From positions 186,001 through 250,000 of the forward strand of contig NZ_CP028913.1 of the NCBI RefSeq assembly GCF_003070885.1: 64,000 nt of DNA, read 5' to 3'. Shown here one piece after another: positions 45,795-54,486 of the stretch. This DNA is from Agromyces badenianii (lineage in GTDB: Bacteria > Actinomycetota > Actinomycetes > Actinomycetales > Microbacteriaceae). Under the pieces are notes generated by a model. That model worked only from the letters and a program-made list of their open reading frames with translations, was not told where the DNA came from and made no database searches. Every line of letters begins with the position of its first letter. Positions within the stretch are counted from its first letter, which is position 1. Both the position numbers and the translations under genes were made by a program.

Positions 45795-46643
45795 ATGGGG
45801 ACCTTCACCGATGCGCATGGGGTACGTATTCACTTCGAGTCGTGGCGGGTGCCCGACGCCCATGCCGTGATCCAGCTCGCCCACGGCGTCGGCGAGCACA
45901 TCGGCCGGTACGGGGAGCTCGTCGAGGCCCTGAACGCCGCCGGGTACTCGGTGTGGGCCGACGACCACCGCGGCCACGGCAAGACTGGCTTCGAGCAGCA
46001 CGGCGGCGACCTCACGCGCATGGGCCGCCTCGGCCCCGGCGGGCTGCGGGCGACGATCGACGCGGTCGAGCAGTTCAGCGGCATCATCCGCGAGGCCGAA
46101 GCGCCCGAGCTGCCGTTCGTGCTGCTCGGTCATTCGTGGGGCTCGCTCATGTCGCAGATCATCGTGAACCGGAGCGCGTCGAACTACGACGGCGTCGTGC
46201 TGACCGGCACGGCCTACCGCACCCTCTTCGACATGAACGGCGGCGACCTGAACGCGCGCCACCGCCACCTCGGGCCGACCCCGGTGGAGTGGCTGAGCCG
46301 CGACCCCGACGTCGCCGCGGCGTTCATGGCCGACCCGTACACGACCGACGTTCCGCTGCGGAAGCTCTTCGGCACCCTCGACGCACTGCGCCTGCTCGGC
46401 CGGCCGGCGCGCGGACTGCCCCCCGAGCTGCCGCTGCTCATCATGGTCGGCTCCGACGACTCGCTCGGCGGGGAGGAGAGCGCGGCGAAGCTCGCGAACG
46501 CCTACGTGCAGCGCTCCGGGCTCGTCGACGTCGAGCTCATCATCTACGAGGGTGCACGCCACGAGATCTTCAACGAGACGAATCGCGAAGAGGTGCGGGC
46601 CGACCTCATCCGCTGGCTCGACGAGCGCTTCGCGGTCGACTGA
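45795..46643 (+). CDS. Alpha/beta hydrolase (monoacylglycerol-lipase-like)
   Basis: A 282-aa serine hydrolase of the Hydrolase_4 group. It has HGVGEHIGRYGELVEALNAAGYSVWADDHRGHGKTG, nucleophile elbow GHSWGS (Ser about 118), acid in VGSDDSLGG and catalytic His in GARHEIFNE. It would hydrolyse lipid or other esters. It is divergent from marR and may share its operator. No clear ribosome-binding site is seen. Confidence 0.9.
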   Translation: MGTFTDAHGVRIHFESWRVPDAHAVIQLAHGVGEHIGRYGELVEALNAAGYSVWADDHRGHGKTGFEQHGGDLTRMGRLGPGGLRATIDAVEQFSGIIREAEAPELPFVLLGHSWGSLMSQIIVNRSASNYDGVVLTGTAYRTLFDMNGGDLNARHRHLGPTPVEWLSRDPDVAAAFMADPYTTDVPLRKLFGTLDALRLLGRPARGLPPELPLLIMVGSDDSLGGEESAAKLANAYVQRSGLVDVELIIYEGARHEIFNETNREEVRADLIRWLDERFAVD

Positions 46644-46670
46644 CGGCGGGCCCGCTGGCGGGCGGGCTCG

Positions 46671-47315
46671 CTAGACCGCCGCGCGACCCGGCGGCACGTC
46701 GAACCCGAGCAGCCTGATGCGCGGGTGGCTCGTCAGCTGCGATTCCGTCGCCCACGGGTAGACGATCGTCGTGATGCTGCAGTTGCCGAGCACGGGCAGC
46801 AGGTCGCGGTAACCGTCGGGGTCCATGCCCGCCAGTTCGCAGAAGAGCAGCCTGATGAGCGTCGCGTGCGCCACGATCAGCACCCGGCCCTCGGGGAACT
46901 CCTCGACGAGTTCGTCGAAGACCGGGAGGGCGCGGGCGATGCCGTCGCGGCCGCTCTCGCCGCCGGGCAGCGGATTCGACGCGGGCGCGCGGCAGAACGC
47001 CGCCCACTCCTCGGGGAACCGCTCGACGAGCTCGTCGGGCGTGAGCCCCTCGCCGTCGCCGAAGTCGATCTCGACGAGCCGGTCGTCGACGCGCAGCGCG
47101 AGGCCGGTGGTCTCGACGGATGGCGCGGCGGAGCGCCGGGCGCGACTGAGCGGCGATGCCACGATCGCGTCGAGGTTCGCGTCGACCGCCCAGGCGCCGA
47201 GCGCGGCGGCCTGACCGAGACCGTGCCGCGTGAGCGGGACATCCGAGTTGCCCGCGTACCGGTGATCGGCATGCCAGGTCGTCTCACCGTGGCGTGCCAA
47301 GTAGAACGTCGTCAT
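46671..47315 (-). CDS. Histidine phosphatase (phosphoglycerate-mutase-like)
   Basis: A 214-aa protein with the LARHGETTWH phosphohistidine motif, SPLSRARRSA, the acid-base Glu region EIDFGDGEGLTPDEL and second His in VAHATLIR. Candidates include a general phosphatase or alpha-ribazole phosphatase-like enzyme; no cobalamin genes are near. It converges with the hydrolase across a 27-bp GC-rich gap containing GCGGGCCCGC. Confidence 0.9.
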   Translation of the reverse strand: MTTFYLARHGETTWHADHRYAGNSDVPLTRHGLGQAAALGAWAVDANLDAIVASPLSRARRSAAPSVETTGLALRVDDRLVEIDFGDGEGLTPDELVERFPEEWAAFCRAPASNPLPGGESGRDGIARALPVFDELVEEFPEGRVLIVAHATLIRLLFCELAGMDPDGYRDLLPVLGNCSITTIVYPWATESQLTSHPRIRLLGFDVPPGRAAV

Positions 47316-47369
47316 GCGTACTGCCCCCCTGCTTCCTCCTCGATCGTATGCCTGCGCCCACCGCATCCG

Positions 47370-47375
47370 TAGGCT
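47370..47375 (+). promoter_or_regulatory. -10 box of the lipoate-ligase gene (leaderless pattern)
   Basis: TAGGCT ends 7 nt before the ATG at 47383 and is the same hexamer used at pheA. Confidence 0.5.
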
Positions 47376-47382
47376 GTACCGC

Positions 47383-48432
47383 ATGCACGGTGAATACAAG
47401 GTGCCCGGTGGCAAGCTCGTGGTCGTCGATTTCGACGTGAACGACGGGGTGATCCGAAATCCGCGCGTCGCGGGCGACTTCTTCCTCGAGCCCGACGAGG
47501 CGCTGGGCGACATCGATGCCGCGCTCGACGGGCTCTCCGCGGCATCCGACGCCAAGCAGATCACCGCGGCGATCACCGCCGGCCTTCGCCATGACACGGT
47601 GATGCTCGGCTTCTCGGCCGAGGCGATCGCGGTGGCCGTGCGGCGGGCGATGACGGATGCCACGAGCTGGGCCGACTACGAATGGGAGATCGTGCACGAC
47701 TCGGCCGTGCCGCCGCGTACGCATCTCGCCCTCGACGAGGTGCTCGCCACCCGTGTGGGCGAGGGACGACGCAAGCCCACGCTCCGGTTCTGGGAGTGGG
47801 ACGAGTCGGCGGTCGTCATCGGCAGCTTCCAGTCGGTCAAGAACGAAGTCGACCCCGAGGGCGCCGAGAAGTACGGCTTCGACGTCGTGCGGCGCATATC
47901 GGGCGGCGGCGCGATGATGATGGAGCGGGGCAACGTCGTGACCTACTCGCTCTACGTGCCCGGTGAGCTCGTGCAGGGCATGAGCTTCGCCGATTCCTAC
48001 GCCTACCTCGACGACTGGGTGCTGCAGGGGCTACGCGCGATCGGCATCGAGGCGACCTACCAGCCGCTGAACGACATCGCGAGTCCGCTCGGCAAGATCG
48101 GCGGCGCCGCGCAGAAGCGCCTCGGCTCGGGCGGCGTGCTGCACCACGTGACCATGGCGTACGACCTCGACAACGAGAAGATGCTCGAGGTGCTGCGCAT
48201 CGGTCGCGAGAAGATCAGCGACAAGGGCATCGCCTCGGCCGCCAAGCGCGTCGACCCGCTGCGCTCGCAGACCGGCCTCAGCCGCGCGGCGATCATCGAG
48301 AGCCTGAAGCAGACCTTCACTTCGCTCTACGGCGCGACGCCGGGCACGGTGAGCGCCGACGAACTCGCCGAGGCCGAGGCGCTCGTCGAGTCGAAGTTCT
48401 CGACGCGGGAGTGGCTCGAGCGAGTGCCCTGA
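47383..48432 (+). CDS. Lipoate-protein ligase with accessory domain at the N-terminus
   Basis: A 349-aa protein. Residues 1-90 (EYKVPGGKLVVVDFDVNDGVIRNPRVAGDFFLEPDEAL) match the small accessory domain that is C-terminal in E. coli LplA. Residues 105-345 are the BPL/LPL catalytic domain (RTHLALDEVLATRVGEGRRKPTLRFWEW, RRISGGGAMMMERGNVVTYSLY, GKIGGAAQKRLGSGGVLHHVTM). Such enzymes attach lipoate to 2-oxoacid dehydrogenases and the glycine cleavage H protein. The start follows a TAGGCT box by 7 nt. Confidence 0.88.
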   Translation: MHGEYKVPGGKLVVVDFDVNDGVIRNPRVAGDFFLEPDEALGDIDAALDGLSAASDAKQITAAITAGLRHDTVMLGFSAEAIAVAVRRAMTDATSWADYEWEIVHDSAVPPRTHLALDEVLATRVGEGRRKPTLRFWEWDESAVVIGSFQSVKNEVDPEGAEKYGFDVVRRISGGGAMMMERGNVVTYSLYVPGELVQGMSFADSYAYLDDWVLQGLRAIGIEATYQPLNDIASPLGKIGGAAQKRLGSGGVLHHVTMAYDLDNEKMLEVLRIGREKISDKGIASAAKRVDPLRSQTGLSRAAIIESLKQTFTSLYGATPGTVSADELAEAEALVESKFSTREWLERVP

Positions 48433-48475
48433 CGGGCGCGTGCCCGGCCGAGCGCAAGTCCCAGCCGCGCCCCGT

Positions 48476-48481
48476 TAGACT
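48476..48481 (+). promoter_or_regulatory. -10 box (leaderless pattern)
   Basis: TAGACT ends 6 nt before the ATG at 48488. Confidence 0.45.
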
Positions 48482-48487
48482 CGCCGG

Positions 48488-48823
48488 ATGGACTGGTGGA
48501 TCTGGCTCGGCATCGCCGCGCTCGTCGTCGCCTTCGTGGCGGTCGCGGTGCGACGCGGCTGGATCGACCTCTCCGACAAGACCAAGCGCGGCGGTGGCGG
48601 GGGCGGCGTCATGATGATCGGCGACGAGGTCTTCGCACCGCGCAAGCACGAGGCGCAGGTCGAGCTCGATCGGCAGAGCCGCCTGCCCGCGCCGGCCCCG
48701 CTGCCGGGCGACGGCGACAAGGGCATCGCTTTCGCCGACGACGGCGCGGATGCCTCGCGGCCGGCGCCGGCGCGGGCCGACCGGTTCCGCGGCACGATCC
48801 GCCTCGACGTCGACAACGGCTGA
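48488..48823 (+). CDS. Small single-pass membrane protein, unknown function
   Basis: A 111-aa protein with an N-terminal membrane helix (WWIWLGIAALVVAFVAVAV, residues 3-21), a Gly-rich segment (GGGGGG) and a mostly disordered acidic/Pro tail. No family recognised. It starts 6 nt after TAGACT and ends 22 nt before the methyltransferase, so the two may share a transcript. Confidence 0.65.
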   Translation: MDWWIWLGIAALVVAFVAVAVRRGWIDLSDKTKRGGGGGGVMMIGDEVFAPRKHEAQVELDRQSRLPAPAPLPGDGDKGIAFADDGADASRPAPARADRFRGTIRLDVDNG

Positions 48824-48845
48824 TCGTCGGCGACGGACCGAACGC

Positions 48846-49730
48846 GTGATCGACGACGAACCCGACCGCATCATCCATGCGGACAACCTCGCCGTGCTGC
48901 CGACCTTCCCCGACGGCCGGTTCACGCTCATCTACCTCGATCCGCCGTTCAACACCGGCCGTGCGCAGTCGCGGCAGTCGACCCGCCATGTGCGGGTCGA
49001 GCCGACGGATGACTCGCAGCCCGCGGCATCCGGAACCATCACCGGGTTCGCCGGAAAGCGCTACGAGCGCATCCGCGGCGACCTGCTGCGCTACGACGAC
49101 CGCTTCGACGACTACTGGGCGTTCCTCGAGCCGCGGCTCGTCGAGGCGTGGCGGCTGCTCGCCGACGACGGCACCCTCTACCTGCACCTCGACTACCGCG
49201 AGGCGCACTATGCGAAGGTGCTGCTCGACGCGCTCTTCGGGCGCGAGTCGTTCCTCAACGAGCTGATCTGGGCCTACGACTACGGCGCGAAGGCGAAGCG
49301 CAAGTGGCCGACCAAGCACGACACGATCCTCGTGTACGTGAAGAACCCCACGGGCTACTGGTTCGACTCGACCGCCGTCGACCGCGAGCCCTACATGGCG
49401 CCGGGGCTCGTCACGCCCGAGAAGGCATCACTCGGAAAACTGCCGACCGATGTCTGGTGGCACACCATCGTCTCGCCGACGGGTCGCGAGAAGACGGGCT
49501 ACCCGACGCAGAAGCCCGAGGGCATCCTCCGCCGCATCGTGCAGGCGTCGACGCGCGAGGGCGACTGGGTGCTCGACTTCTTCGCGGGGTCGGGCACGAC
49601 CGGCGCCGTCGCCGCGACGCTCGGCCGCCGCTTCGTGCTCGTCGACGAGAACGCCGAGGCCATCGCCGTCATGAAGGGCCGGTTCACGGATGTCGCGGGC
49701 GTCGTGTTCGAGCAGGGGCCGACGGCCTGA
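48846..49730 (+). CDS. Orphan DNA methyltransferase (amino-methylating, beta-class order)
   Basis: A 294-aa N6-adenine/N4-cytosine methyltransferase. The catalytic motif LDPPFNTG is at about residue 35 and the SAM-binding motif FAGSGTTGAVA at about 250. This order, DPPx before FxGxG, is the beta class that includes CcrM. A WAYDYGAKAKRKWPTKHDTILVY block lies between them. No restriction endonuclease or specificity subunit is nearby, so it looks solitary. Recognition sequence unknown. The GTG start at 48846 is the first plausible one after the upstream gene. Confidence 0.88.
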   Translation: MIDDEPDRIIHADNLAVLPTFPDGRFTLIYLDPPFNTGRAQSRQSTRHVRVEPTDDSQPAASGTITGFAGKRYERIRGDLLRYDDRFDDYWAFLEPRLVEAWRLLADDGTLYLHLDYREAHYAKVLLDALFGRESFLNELIWAYDYGAKAKRKWPTKHDTILVYVKNPTGYWFDSTAVDREPYMAPGLVTPEKASLGKLPTDVWWHTIVSPTGREKTGYPTQKPEGILRRIVQASTREGDWVLDFFAGSGTTGAVAATLGRRFVLVDENAEAIAVMKGRFTDVAGVVFEQGPTA

Positions 49731-49794
49731 CGTCGTCGTCCCGTCCGCCAGAGCGAGCCGCCGCCGGAGGACGCGTGCCGTCGGAGGACGCGAA

Positions 49795-49832
49795 TCGCGT
49801 CGGAGGACGCGGATCCGTTGCCTCCGACGCGA
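49795..49832. terminator. Bidirectional terminator in a GTCGGAGG repeat cluster
   Basis: TCGCGTCGGAGG (49795-49806) pairs perfectly with CCTCCGACGCGA (49821-49832), 14-nt loop, between convergent genes. Two more CGGAGGACGCG copies (49765-49775, 49782-49792) and another CCTCCGACG (49840-49848) surround it, allowing alternative pairings. The remainder of the 184-bp gap holds three GCGGATGCC copies and no gene. Confidence 0.6.
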
Positions 49833-49914
49833 CACCGTGCCTCCGACGATGTCGGCGGCCGCGGATGCCGCCCGCGGATGCCGCCGCGGACGCGACCGCG
49901 GATGCCGCCGGCGC

Positions 49915-50934
49915 TCAGCTCGACTGGCGCACCACGAGCTCGGTCGGCAGGATGGTCGCCGCTTCGACGTCTTCGCCGGCGAGCAGCCGTACGAGCTTGC
50001 GCGCCATCTCGGCGCCCATCTGCGACGAGGGCTGGCGCACGGTCGTGAGCGGCGGCATCGCGGTCGCGGCGTAGCGATCGTCGTCGAATCCGACGACCGC
50101 GACGTCGGCCGGCACCGACCGCCCGGCCTCGGCGAGGGCGGAGAGCGCGCCCATCGCCATCTGGTCGTTGGCGGCGAAGACGCCGTCGAGCTCGGGGGCG
50201 CGGGCCAGCAGCTTCCGCATCGCGGCGGCGCCCGAGGCCGCCGTGAAGTCGCCGTACTCGACGAGATCGTCGGCGAGACCGGCTCCGGCGACGACCGAGC
50301 TGAAGCCGTGCAATCGGTCGACGCCCGGCGGCATGTCCTGGGGGCCTGCGATCGTCGCGATTCGTCGTCGCCCGGTGTCGACGAGGTGCTGCGCGGCGGC
50401 GGCGGCGCCGTGCTCGTTGTCGACGTCGACCGTGCAGCCGCTCGACTCCTCGGGGTCGAGCGGGCGGCCGCCGAACACGAGCGGCAGTGAACGGGAGAGG
50501 TGCGCGAAGGAGTGGTCGCCCGTGTGATGCGAGACGACGAGCGCCCCGTCGACGTTGCCGCCGAGCAGGTACCGGCGGGTCTTGTCGGGGTCGAGCTCGG
50601 ACTCGATCAGCAGGTTCAGCGTGTACTCCGTGCCCGCCAGCGTGAGCGCGGCGCCCTGCACGACCGAGGCGAAGAACGGATCGTCGAAGACGCGCGCCGC
50701 CGACTCGGGCACGATGAGCGCGATGGCCTGCGTGCGGCGGCTCGCGAGTGATCGGGCTGCGCGGTTCGGCACGTAGTTGAGCGCGGCGATGGCCGCCTGC
50801 ACGGCCTCGACGACGTCGGGGCTCACCTTCGGCGACCCGTTGACGACTCGGGAGACCGTCGCGCGCGACACGCCCGCGCGGGCCGCGACCATCTCGAGGG
50901 TCGGCGCCTGGCCGGGCTGAACGCTCGCCATCAT
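49915..50934 (-). CDS. LacI-family regulator of the beta-glucoside operon
   Basis: A 339-aa regulator: helix-turn-helix PTLEMVAARAGVSRATVSRVVNGSPKVSPDVVEAV (residues 10-45), then an effector domain with LNLLIESELDPDKTRRYLLGGNVDGALVVSHHTGDH, FGGRPLD, GVFAANDQMAMGAL and VVGFDDDRYA. It follows the GH1 gene by 25 nt with AAGGAGG upstream, so it is the last gene of the operon it probably represses through TGAGAGCGCTCTCA sites (compare CebR/CelR). Confidence 0.9.
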   Translation of the reverse strand: MMASVQPGQAPTLEMVAARAGVSRATVSRVVNGSPKVSPDVVEAVQAAIAALNYVPNRAARSLASRRTQAIALIVPESAARVFDDPFFASVVQGAALTLAGTEYTLNLLIESELDPDKTRRYLLGGNVDGALVVSHHTGDHSFAHLSRSLPLVFGGRPLDPEESSGCTVDVDNEHGAAAAAQHLVDTGRRRIATIAGPQDMPPGVDRLHGFSSVVAGAGLADDLVEYGDFTAASGAAAMRKLLARAPELDGVFAANDQMAMGALSALAEAGRSVPADVAVVGFDDDRYAATAMPPLTTVRQPSSQMGAEMARKLVRLLAGEDVEAATILPTELVVRQSS

Positions 50935-50959
50935 CGCGGCCTCCTTCCCGTGTCCCGAT

Positions 50960-52411
50960 TCACCCCACGATAGTCGTCGTCGCGGCGTGCGTCTTCGACC
51001 TTGCGATCAGTGACGAGAAGGCGTGTGCGCTGTCCTTCGGCGTGCGCTCGAAGGTGTCGTAATCGACCCGCACGATGCCGAACCGCTTCTCGTACCCCCA
51101 GGCCCATTCGAAGTTGTCGAGCAGCGACCACACGAAGTAGCCGCGCACGTCGGCGCCCTGCTCGATCGCGTCCGCGATCGCATCGACGTGGTCGAGCACG
51201 TACGCCGTGCGTTCCGCATCGTGCACGGCTCCGTCGGCCGAGACGACATCGTCGTAGGCCGCGCCGTTCTCGGTCACGTAGAGCGGGGGCAGATTCGGGT
51301 ATTCCGCCCCCAGCCGCACGAGCAGGCGGGTGAGGCCGCCGGGATTCACCTCCCAGTCCATCGACGTGCGCGGCAGCCCTCGCGACGGCGTCGAGACGTG
51401 CTCGCTGCCGGGGAACGGCGAGCGGCCGGGCCGATCGGTCGGGCGCAACGACGGCGCGGCGTCGGCGGGCAGCGGATGCCCCGACACGTTGTCGTCGTGG
51501 TAGTGGTTCACGCCGAGGAAGTCGATCGGCTGCGCGATCTGCTCGAGGTCGCCGGGCAGCACTCGCGAGTCCAGCCCGAACTCCCGCACATCGGCGAGCA
51601 GGTCGGCGGGATACGCCCCGAGCAGCAGGGGCTCGAGGTACATCCGGTTCCACAGCGCGTCGATGCGTCGGGCGGCTTCGAGGTCGACGGGGTCGGCCGC
51701 GTCGTTCGGCACCGCGTTCGTGAGGTTCAGCGTGATGCCGAGCCGGATGTCGCGCCCCGCTGCATCCGCGAGGCCCCTGAGCCTCTCGACGGCGAGGCCG
51801 TGCGCGAGGTGCTGGTGGTGCACGGCAGCGAGCCCCGCCTCGGGGTCGTTCAGGCCGGGTGCGTGCTCGCCGCCGACGTAGCCGATGAGCGAGGAGCAGA
51901 GCGGCTCGTTGAACGTCGTCCAGTGCGTCACCCGATCGCCGAGCACGTCGTAGACGGCCTCGGCGTACTCGACGAAGCGGAAGGCGGTGTCGCGGTTCGC
52001 CCACCCGCCCTGCTCCTGCAGGGCCTGCGGCAGGTCCCAGTGGTAGAGCGTGAGCCACGGCAGGATGCCGGCGCCGAGCAGTTCGTCGACGAGGCGCGAG
52101 TAGAAGTCGAGGCCCTCGCGGTTCACGGCGCGACCGCCCGGCACGACGCGGGCCCAACTCGTCGAGAAGCGGTAGGAGTCGAGGCCGAGCGAGCGCATGA
52201 GCGCGACGTCCTCGGGCATGCGGTGATAGTGGTCGACGGCGCGATCGGGGGTGTCGCCGCCGGCGATCGCGCCCGGAACGCGGGCGAACGCGTCCCAGAT
52301 CGAATCCTCCTTGCCGCCTTCATGGGCAGCGCCCTCGATCTGGGCCGCGGCCGTCGCCGATCCCCAGATGAAGTCGGCGGGCCAGTCTCGACGAAACGAC
52401 GGGTGGTTCAC
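50960..52411 (-). CDS. GH1 beta-glucosidase
   Basis: A 483-aa family-1 glycoside hydrolase, cytoplasmic (no signal peptide). Landmarks are FIWGSATAAAQIEGA, the acid/base Glu in HWTTFNEPLCSS, nucleophile Glu in PPLYVTENGAAY and the sugar-binding WSLLDNFEWAWGYEKRFGIV. It cleaves beta-glucosides such as cellobiose after import. The GTG at 52411 follows AAGGG and begins 2 nt after the upstream permease stop. Confidence 0.92.
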   Translation of the reverse strand: MNHPSFRRDWPADFIWGSATAAAQIEGAAHEGGKEDSIWDAFARVPGAIAGGDTPDRAVDHYHRMPEDVALMRSLGLDSYRFSTSWARVVPGGRAVNREGLDFYSRLVDELLGAGILPWLTLYHWDLPQALQEQGGWANRDTAFRFVEYAEAVYDVLGDRVTHWTTFNEPLCSSLIGYVGGEHAPGLNDPEAGLAAVHHQHLAHGLAVERLRGLADAAGRDIRLGITLNLTNAVPNDAADPVDLEAARRIDALWNRMYLEPLLLGAYPADLLADVREFGLDSRVLPGDLEQIAQPIDFLGVNHYHDDNVSGHPLPADAAPSLRPTDRPGRSPFPGSEHVSTPSRGLPRTSMDWEVNPGGLTRLLVRLGAEYPNLPPLYVTENGAAYDDVVSADGAVHDAERTAYVLDHVDAIADAIEQGADVRGYFVWSLLDNFEWAWGYEKRFGIVRVDYDTFERTPKDSAHAFSSLIARSKTHAATTTIVG

Positions 52412-52413
52412 GT

Positions 52414-53367
52414 TCAACCCTTCACAGCTCCTTGCATGATTCCCGAGATGAGTTGCTTGCCCGCGATCACGAAGAGCACGAGCAGCGGGATGGTGGCCAG
52501 CACCGCACCGGTGAGCACGATCGAGTAGTCGACGTAGTAGCCCGATTGCAGCTGGCTGAGCGCCGTCTGCAGGGTGGGGTTCGTCGGGCTCAAGACGATG
52601 AGCGGCCAGAGGTAGTCGGTCCACGCCATCATGAACGTGAAGAGGCCGAGGATCGCCATCGCCGGTCGGGCGGCGGGCAGGGCGACGTTGAAGAAGGTGC
52701 GGATCTGGTTCGCGCCGTCGACCCTGGCCGCTTCGATCAGCTCGTCGGGGATGACGTCGACGAGGTACTGGCGCATGAAGAAGACGCCGAAGGCGGTCAC
52801 GAGGGTCGGCACGATGACGGCGCCGATGGTGCCGGTCCAGCCGAGCTCGCGCATCACCATGAAGAGGGGGATGATGCCGAGCTGGGTCGGGATCGCCATG
52901 GTGGCGATGACGAACACCATGAGCCCGTCACGGCCGCGGAAGCGGAGTTTCGCGAACGCGTACCCCGCGAGCGTCGAGAACGTCACGACCGAGACCGTGA
53001 TGACCGCCGAGATCACGATCGAGTTGCCGAGGGCGAGCCAGAACGGGATGGCGTCGAGCACCTTCGTCGCGTTGGCGAGGAAGTTGCCGCCCGGGATGAG
53101 CGGCAGGGTCTCGCCGCGGGTGGCGTTCGTGCCGCTGCCGACGACGACCGACCACCAGAGCGGGTAGGCGCCGCCGATGATGAACGCGGCGAGCAGCCCG
53201 TAGGTGAGGAAGCCGGGGCGGCTGCCGATGCCGGCGGTGCCCATCGCGCGTCGGGGGCGGCGGCCGGGGTTGCCGCTGCCGTCGTCGTAGCGGGGTCGCG
53301 CCGGGCGATCGGGTTCGACGTCGTCGACGAGTACGGCGGGGATGGGCTCGGGGGTCAGGGTGCTCAT
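52414..53367 (-). CDS. Sugar ABC transporter permease (MalG type)
   Basis: A 317-aa permease with a disordered 55-residue N-terminus and six membrane helices. The EAA loop is ELIEAARVDGANQIRTFFNVALPAARPA (about residue 220). The ATG overlaps the stop of its partner permease by ATGA and has GGAGGAG upstream. It corresponds to CebG-type subunits of cellobiose importers. Confidence 0.92.
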   Translation of the reverse strand: MSTLTPEPIPAVLVDDVEPDRPARPRYDDGSGNPGRRPRRAMGTAGIGSRPGFLTYGLLAAFIIGGAYPLWWSVVVGSGTNATRGETLPLIPGGNFLANATKVLDAIPFWLALGNSIVISAVITVSVVTFSTLAGYAFAKLRFRGRDGLMVFVIATMAIPTQLGIIPLFMVMRELGWTGTIGAVIVPTLVTAFGVFFMRQYLVDVIPDELIEAARVDGANQIRTFFNVALPAARPAMAILGLFTFMMAWTDYLWPLIVLSPTNPTLQTALSQLQSGYYVDYSIVLTGAVLATIPLLVLFVIAGKQLISGIMQGAVKG

Positions 53368-54407
53368 GCCGCTCCTCCTCGGGTGGCGCGCTCGCGTGCT
53401 CGGCGGGTGCGGCGGTCGGGTTTGTCGCCGCCGGTGGCGATGCGGCGGGAGATCAGGAAGTTCACGAGGCCGAACCCGACGATGAGGAGGAACAGCAGCC
53501 AGGCGACGGCTGCGGCCTCGCCGAAGTCGCGCCGGAAGAATGCGAGTTCCCACATGAACAGCACGGTGGTCTGGAACTGGCGGTCGCTGCCGCCGATGCC
53601 GCCTGCGGTCGAGACGTCGAAGAGGCGCGGCTCGGCGAAGATCTGCAGCCCGCCGATCGTGGCGGTGATGATGACGAAGATGAGCGTCGGGCGGATCGAG
53701 GGGATCGTGATGGAGAAGAACCGGCGCACGGCTCCGGCGCCGTCGATCGCGGCGGACTCGTAGAGGTCGCGCGGCACCGACTGCATCGCCGCGAGCAGGA
53801 TGAGGGCGTTGTAGCCGGTCCAGCGGAAGTTCACCATGGTGGCGATCGCGATGTGGCTGAGGAAGGTGTCGTGCTTCCACTGCTGGTCGGGGATGCCGAA
53901 GACGTTGAGGAGGTTGTTGACGAGCCCGTCGGCCTCGTTGAAGGCGCTCGAGAAGATGATCGCCACGGCGACGGGGGTCACGATGTAGGGCAGCAGCACG
54001 CTCATGCGCCAGAAGGTCGGGGCGCGAAGGCCCTGGTCGAGCAGGTACGCGACGACGAGCGCGATGACGAGCTGCGGGATCGACGACAGCAGGAAGATGC
54101 TGATCGTGTTGCCGATGGAGTTCCAAAACATGCTGTCGCCGAGGATCTCGACGAAGTTGTCGAAGCCGACGAATGCGCCCTGCCCCTTCAGCAGATCCCA
54201 CTCGTGCATCGACACGACGAGCGTGTAGCCGAGAGGGAAGAGCCCGACGAGCGCGAAGAGGACGAAGAAGGGCGAGACGTAGAAGTAGGGGCTCGCCTTG
54301 ACGTCGAAGCGCGAGAGGCGCTGACGGAAGGTCAGGGGGTCGGATGCCGCGGCTCGGCGCTGCGGGCTGGTGGTCCCGCTCGCGGGGGGCCGGATGGTCG
54401 TGGTCAT
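53364..54407 (-). CDS. Sugar ABC transporter permease (MalF type)
   Basis: A 347-aa permease with six main helices starting at PYFYVSPFFVLFALVGLFPLGYTLVVSMHEWDLL. The EAA loop reads LYESAAIDGAGAVRRFFSITIPSIRPTL. It pairs with the MalG-type subunit. No ATPase gene is present in the operon, so a shared ATPase such as MsiK elsewhere on the chromosome is expected. Confidence 0.92.
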   Translation of the reverse strand: MTTTIRPPASGTTSPQRRAAASDPLTFRQRLSRFDVKASPYFYVSPFFVLFALVGLFPLGYTLVVSMHEWDLLKGQGAFVGFDNFVEILGDSMFWNSIGNTISIFLLSSIPQLVIALVVAYLLDQGLRAPTFWRMSVLLPYIVTPVAVAIIFSSAFNEADGLVNNLLNVFGIPDQQWKHDTFLSHIAIATMVNFRWTGYNALILLAAMQSVPRDLYESAAIDGAGAVRRFFSITIPSIRPTLIFVIITATIGGLQIFAEPRLFDVSTAGGIGGSDRQFQTTVLFMWELAFFRRDFGEAAAVAWLLFLLIVGFGLVNFLISRRIATGGDKPDRRTRRARERATRGGAA

Positions 54408-54436
54408 GCGATGTCCAGTCGTGGGGGAGTGACGGG

Positions 54437-54471
54437 GGAGAGCCCTCGGGCGGTGCGCCCGAGGGCTCTCC
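54437..54471 (-). other. Intra-operon hairpin after the binding-protein gene
   Basis: GGAGAGCCCTCGGGCG and CGCCCGAGGGCTCTCC form a perfect 16-bp stem with a 3-nt loop, 15 nt after the binding-protein stop and 29 nt before the permease start. Such stem-loops usually raise the ratio of binding protein to permeases by partial termination or mRNA protection. Confidence 0.8.
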
Positions 54472-54486
54472 GTTCCTCAGGTGGGA

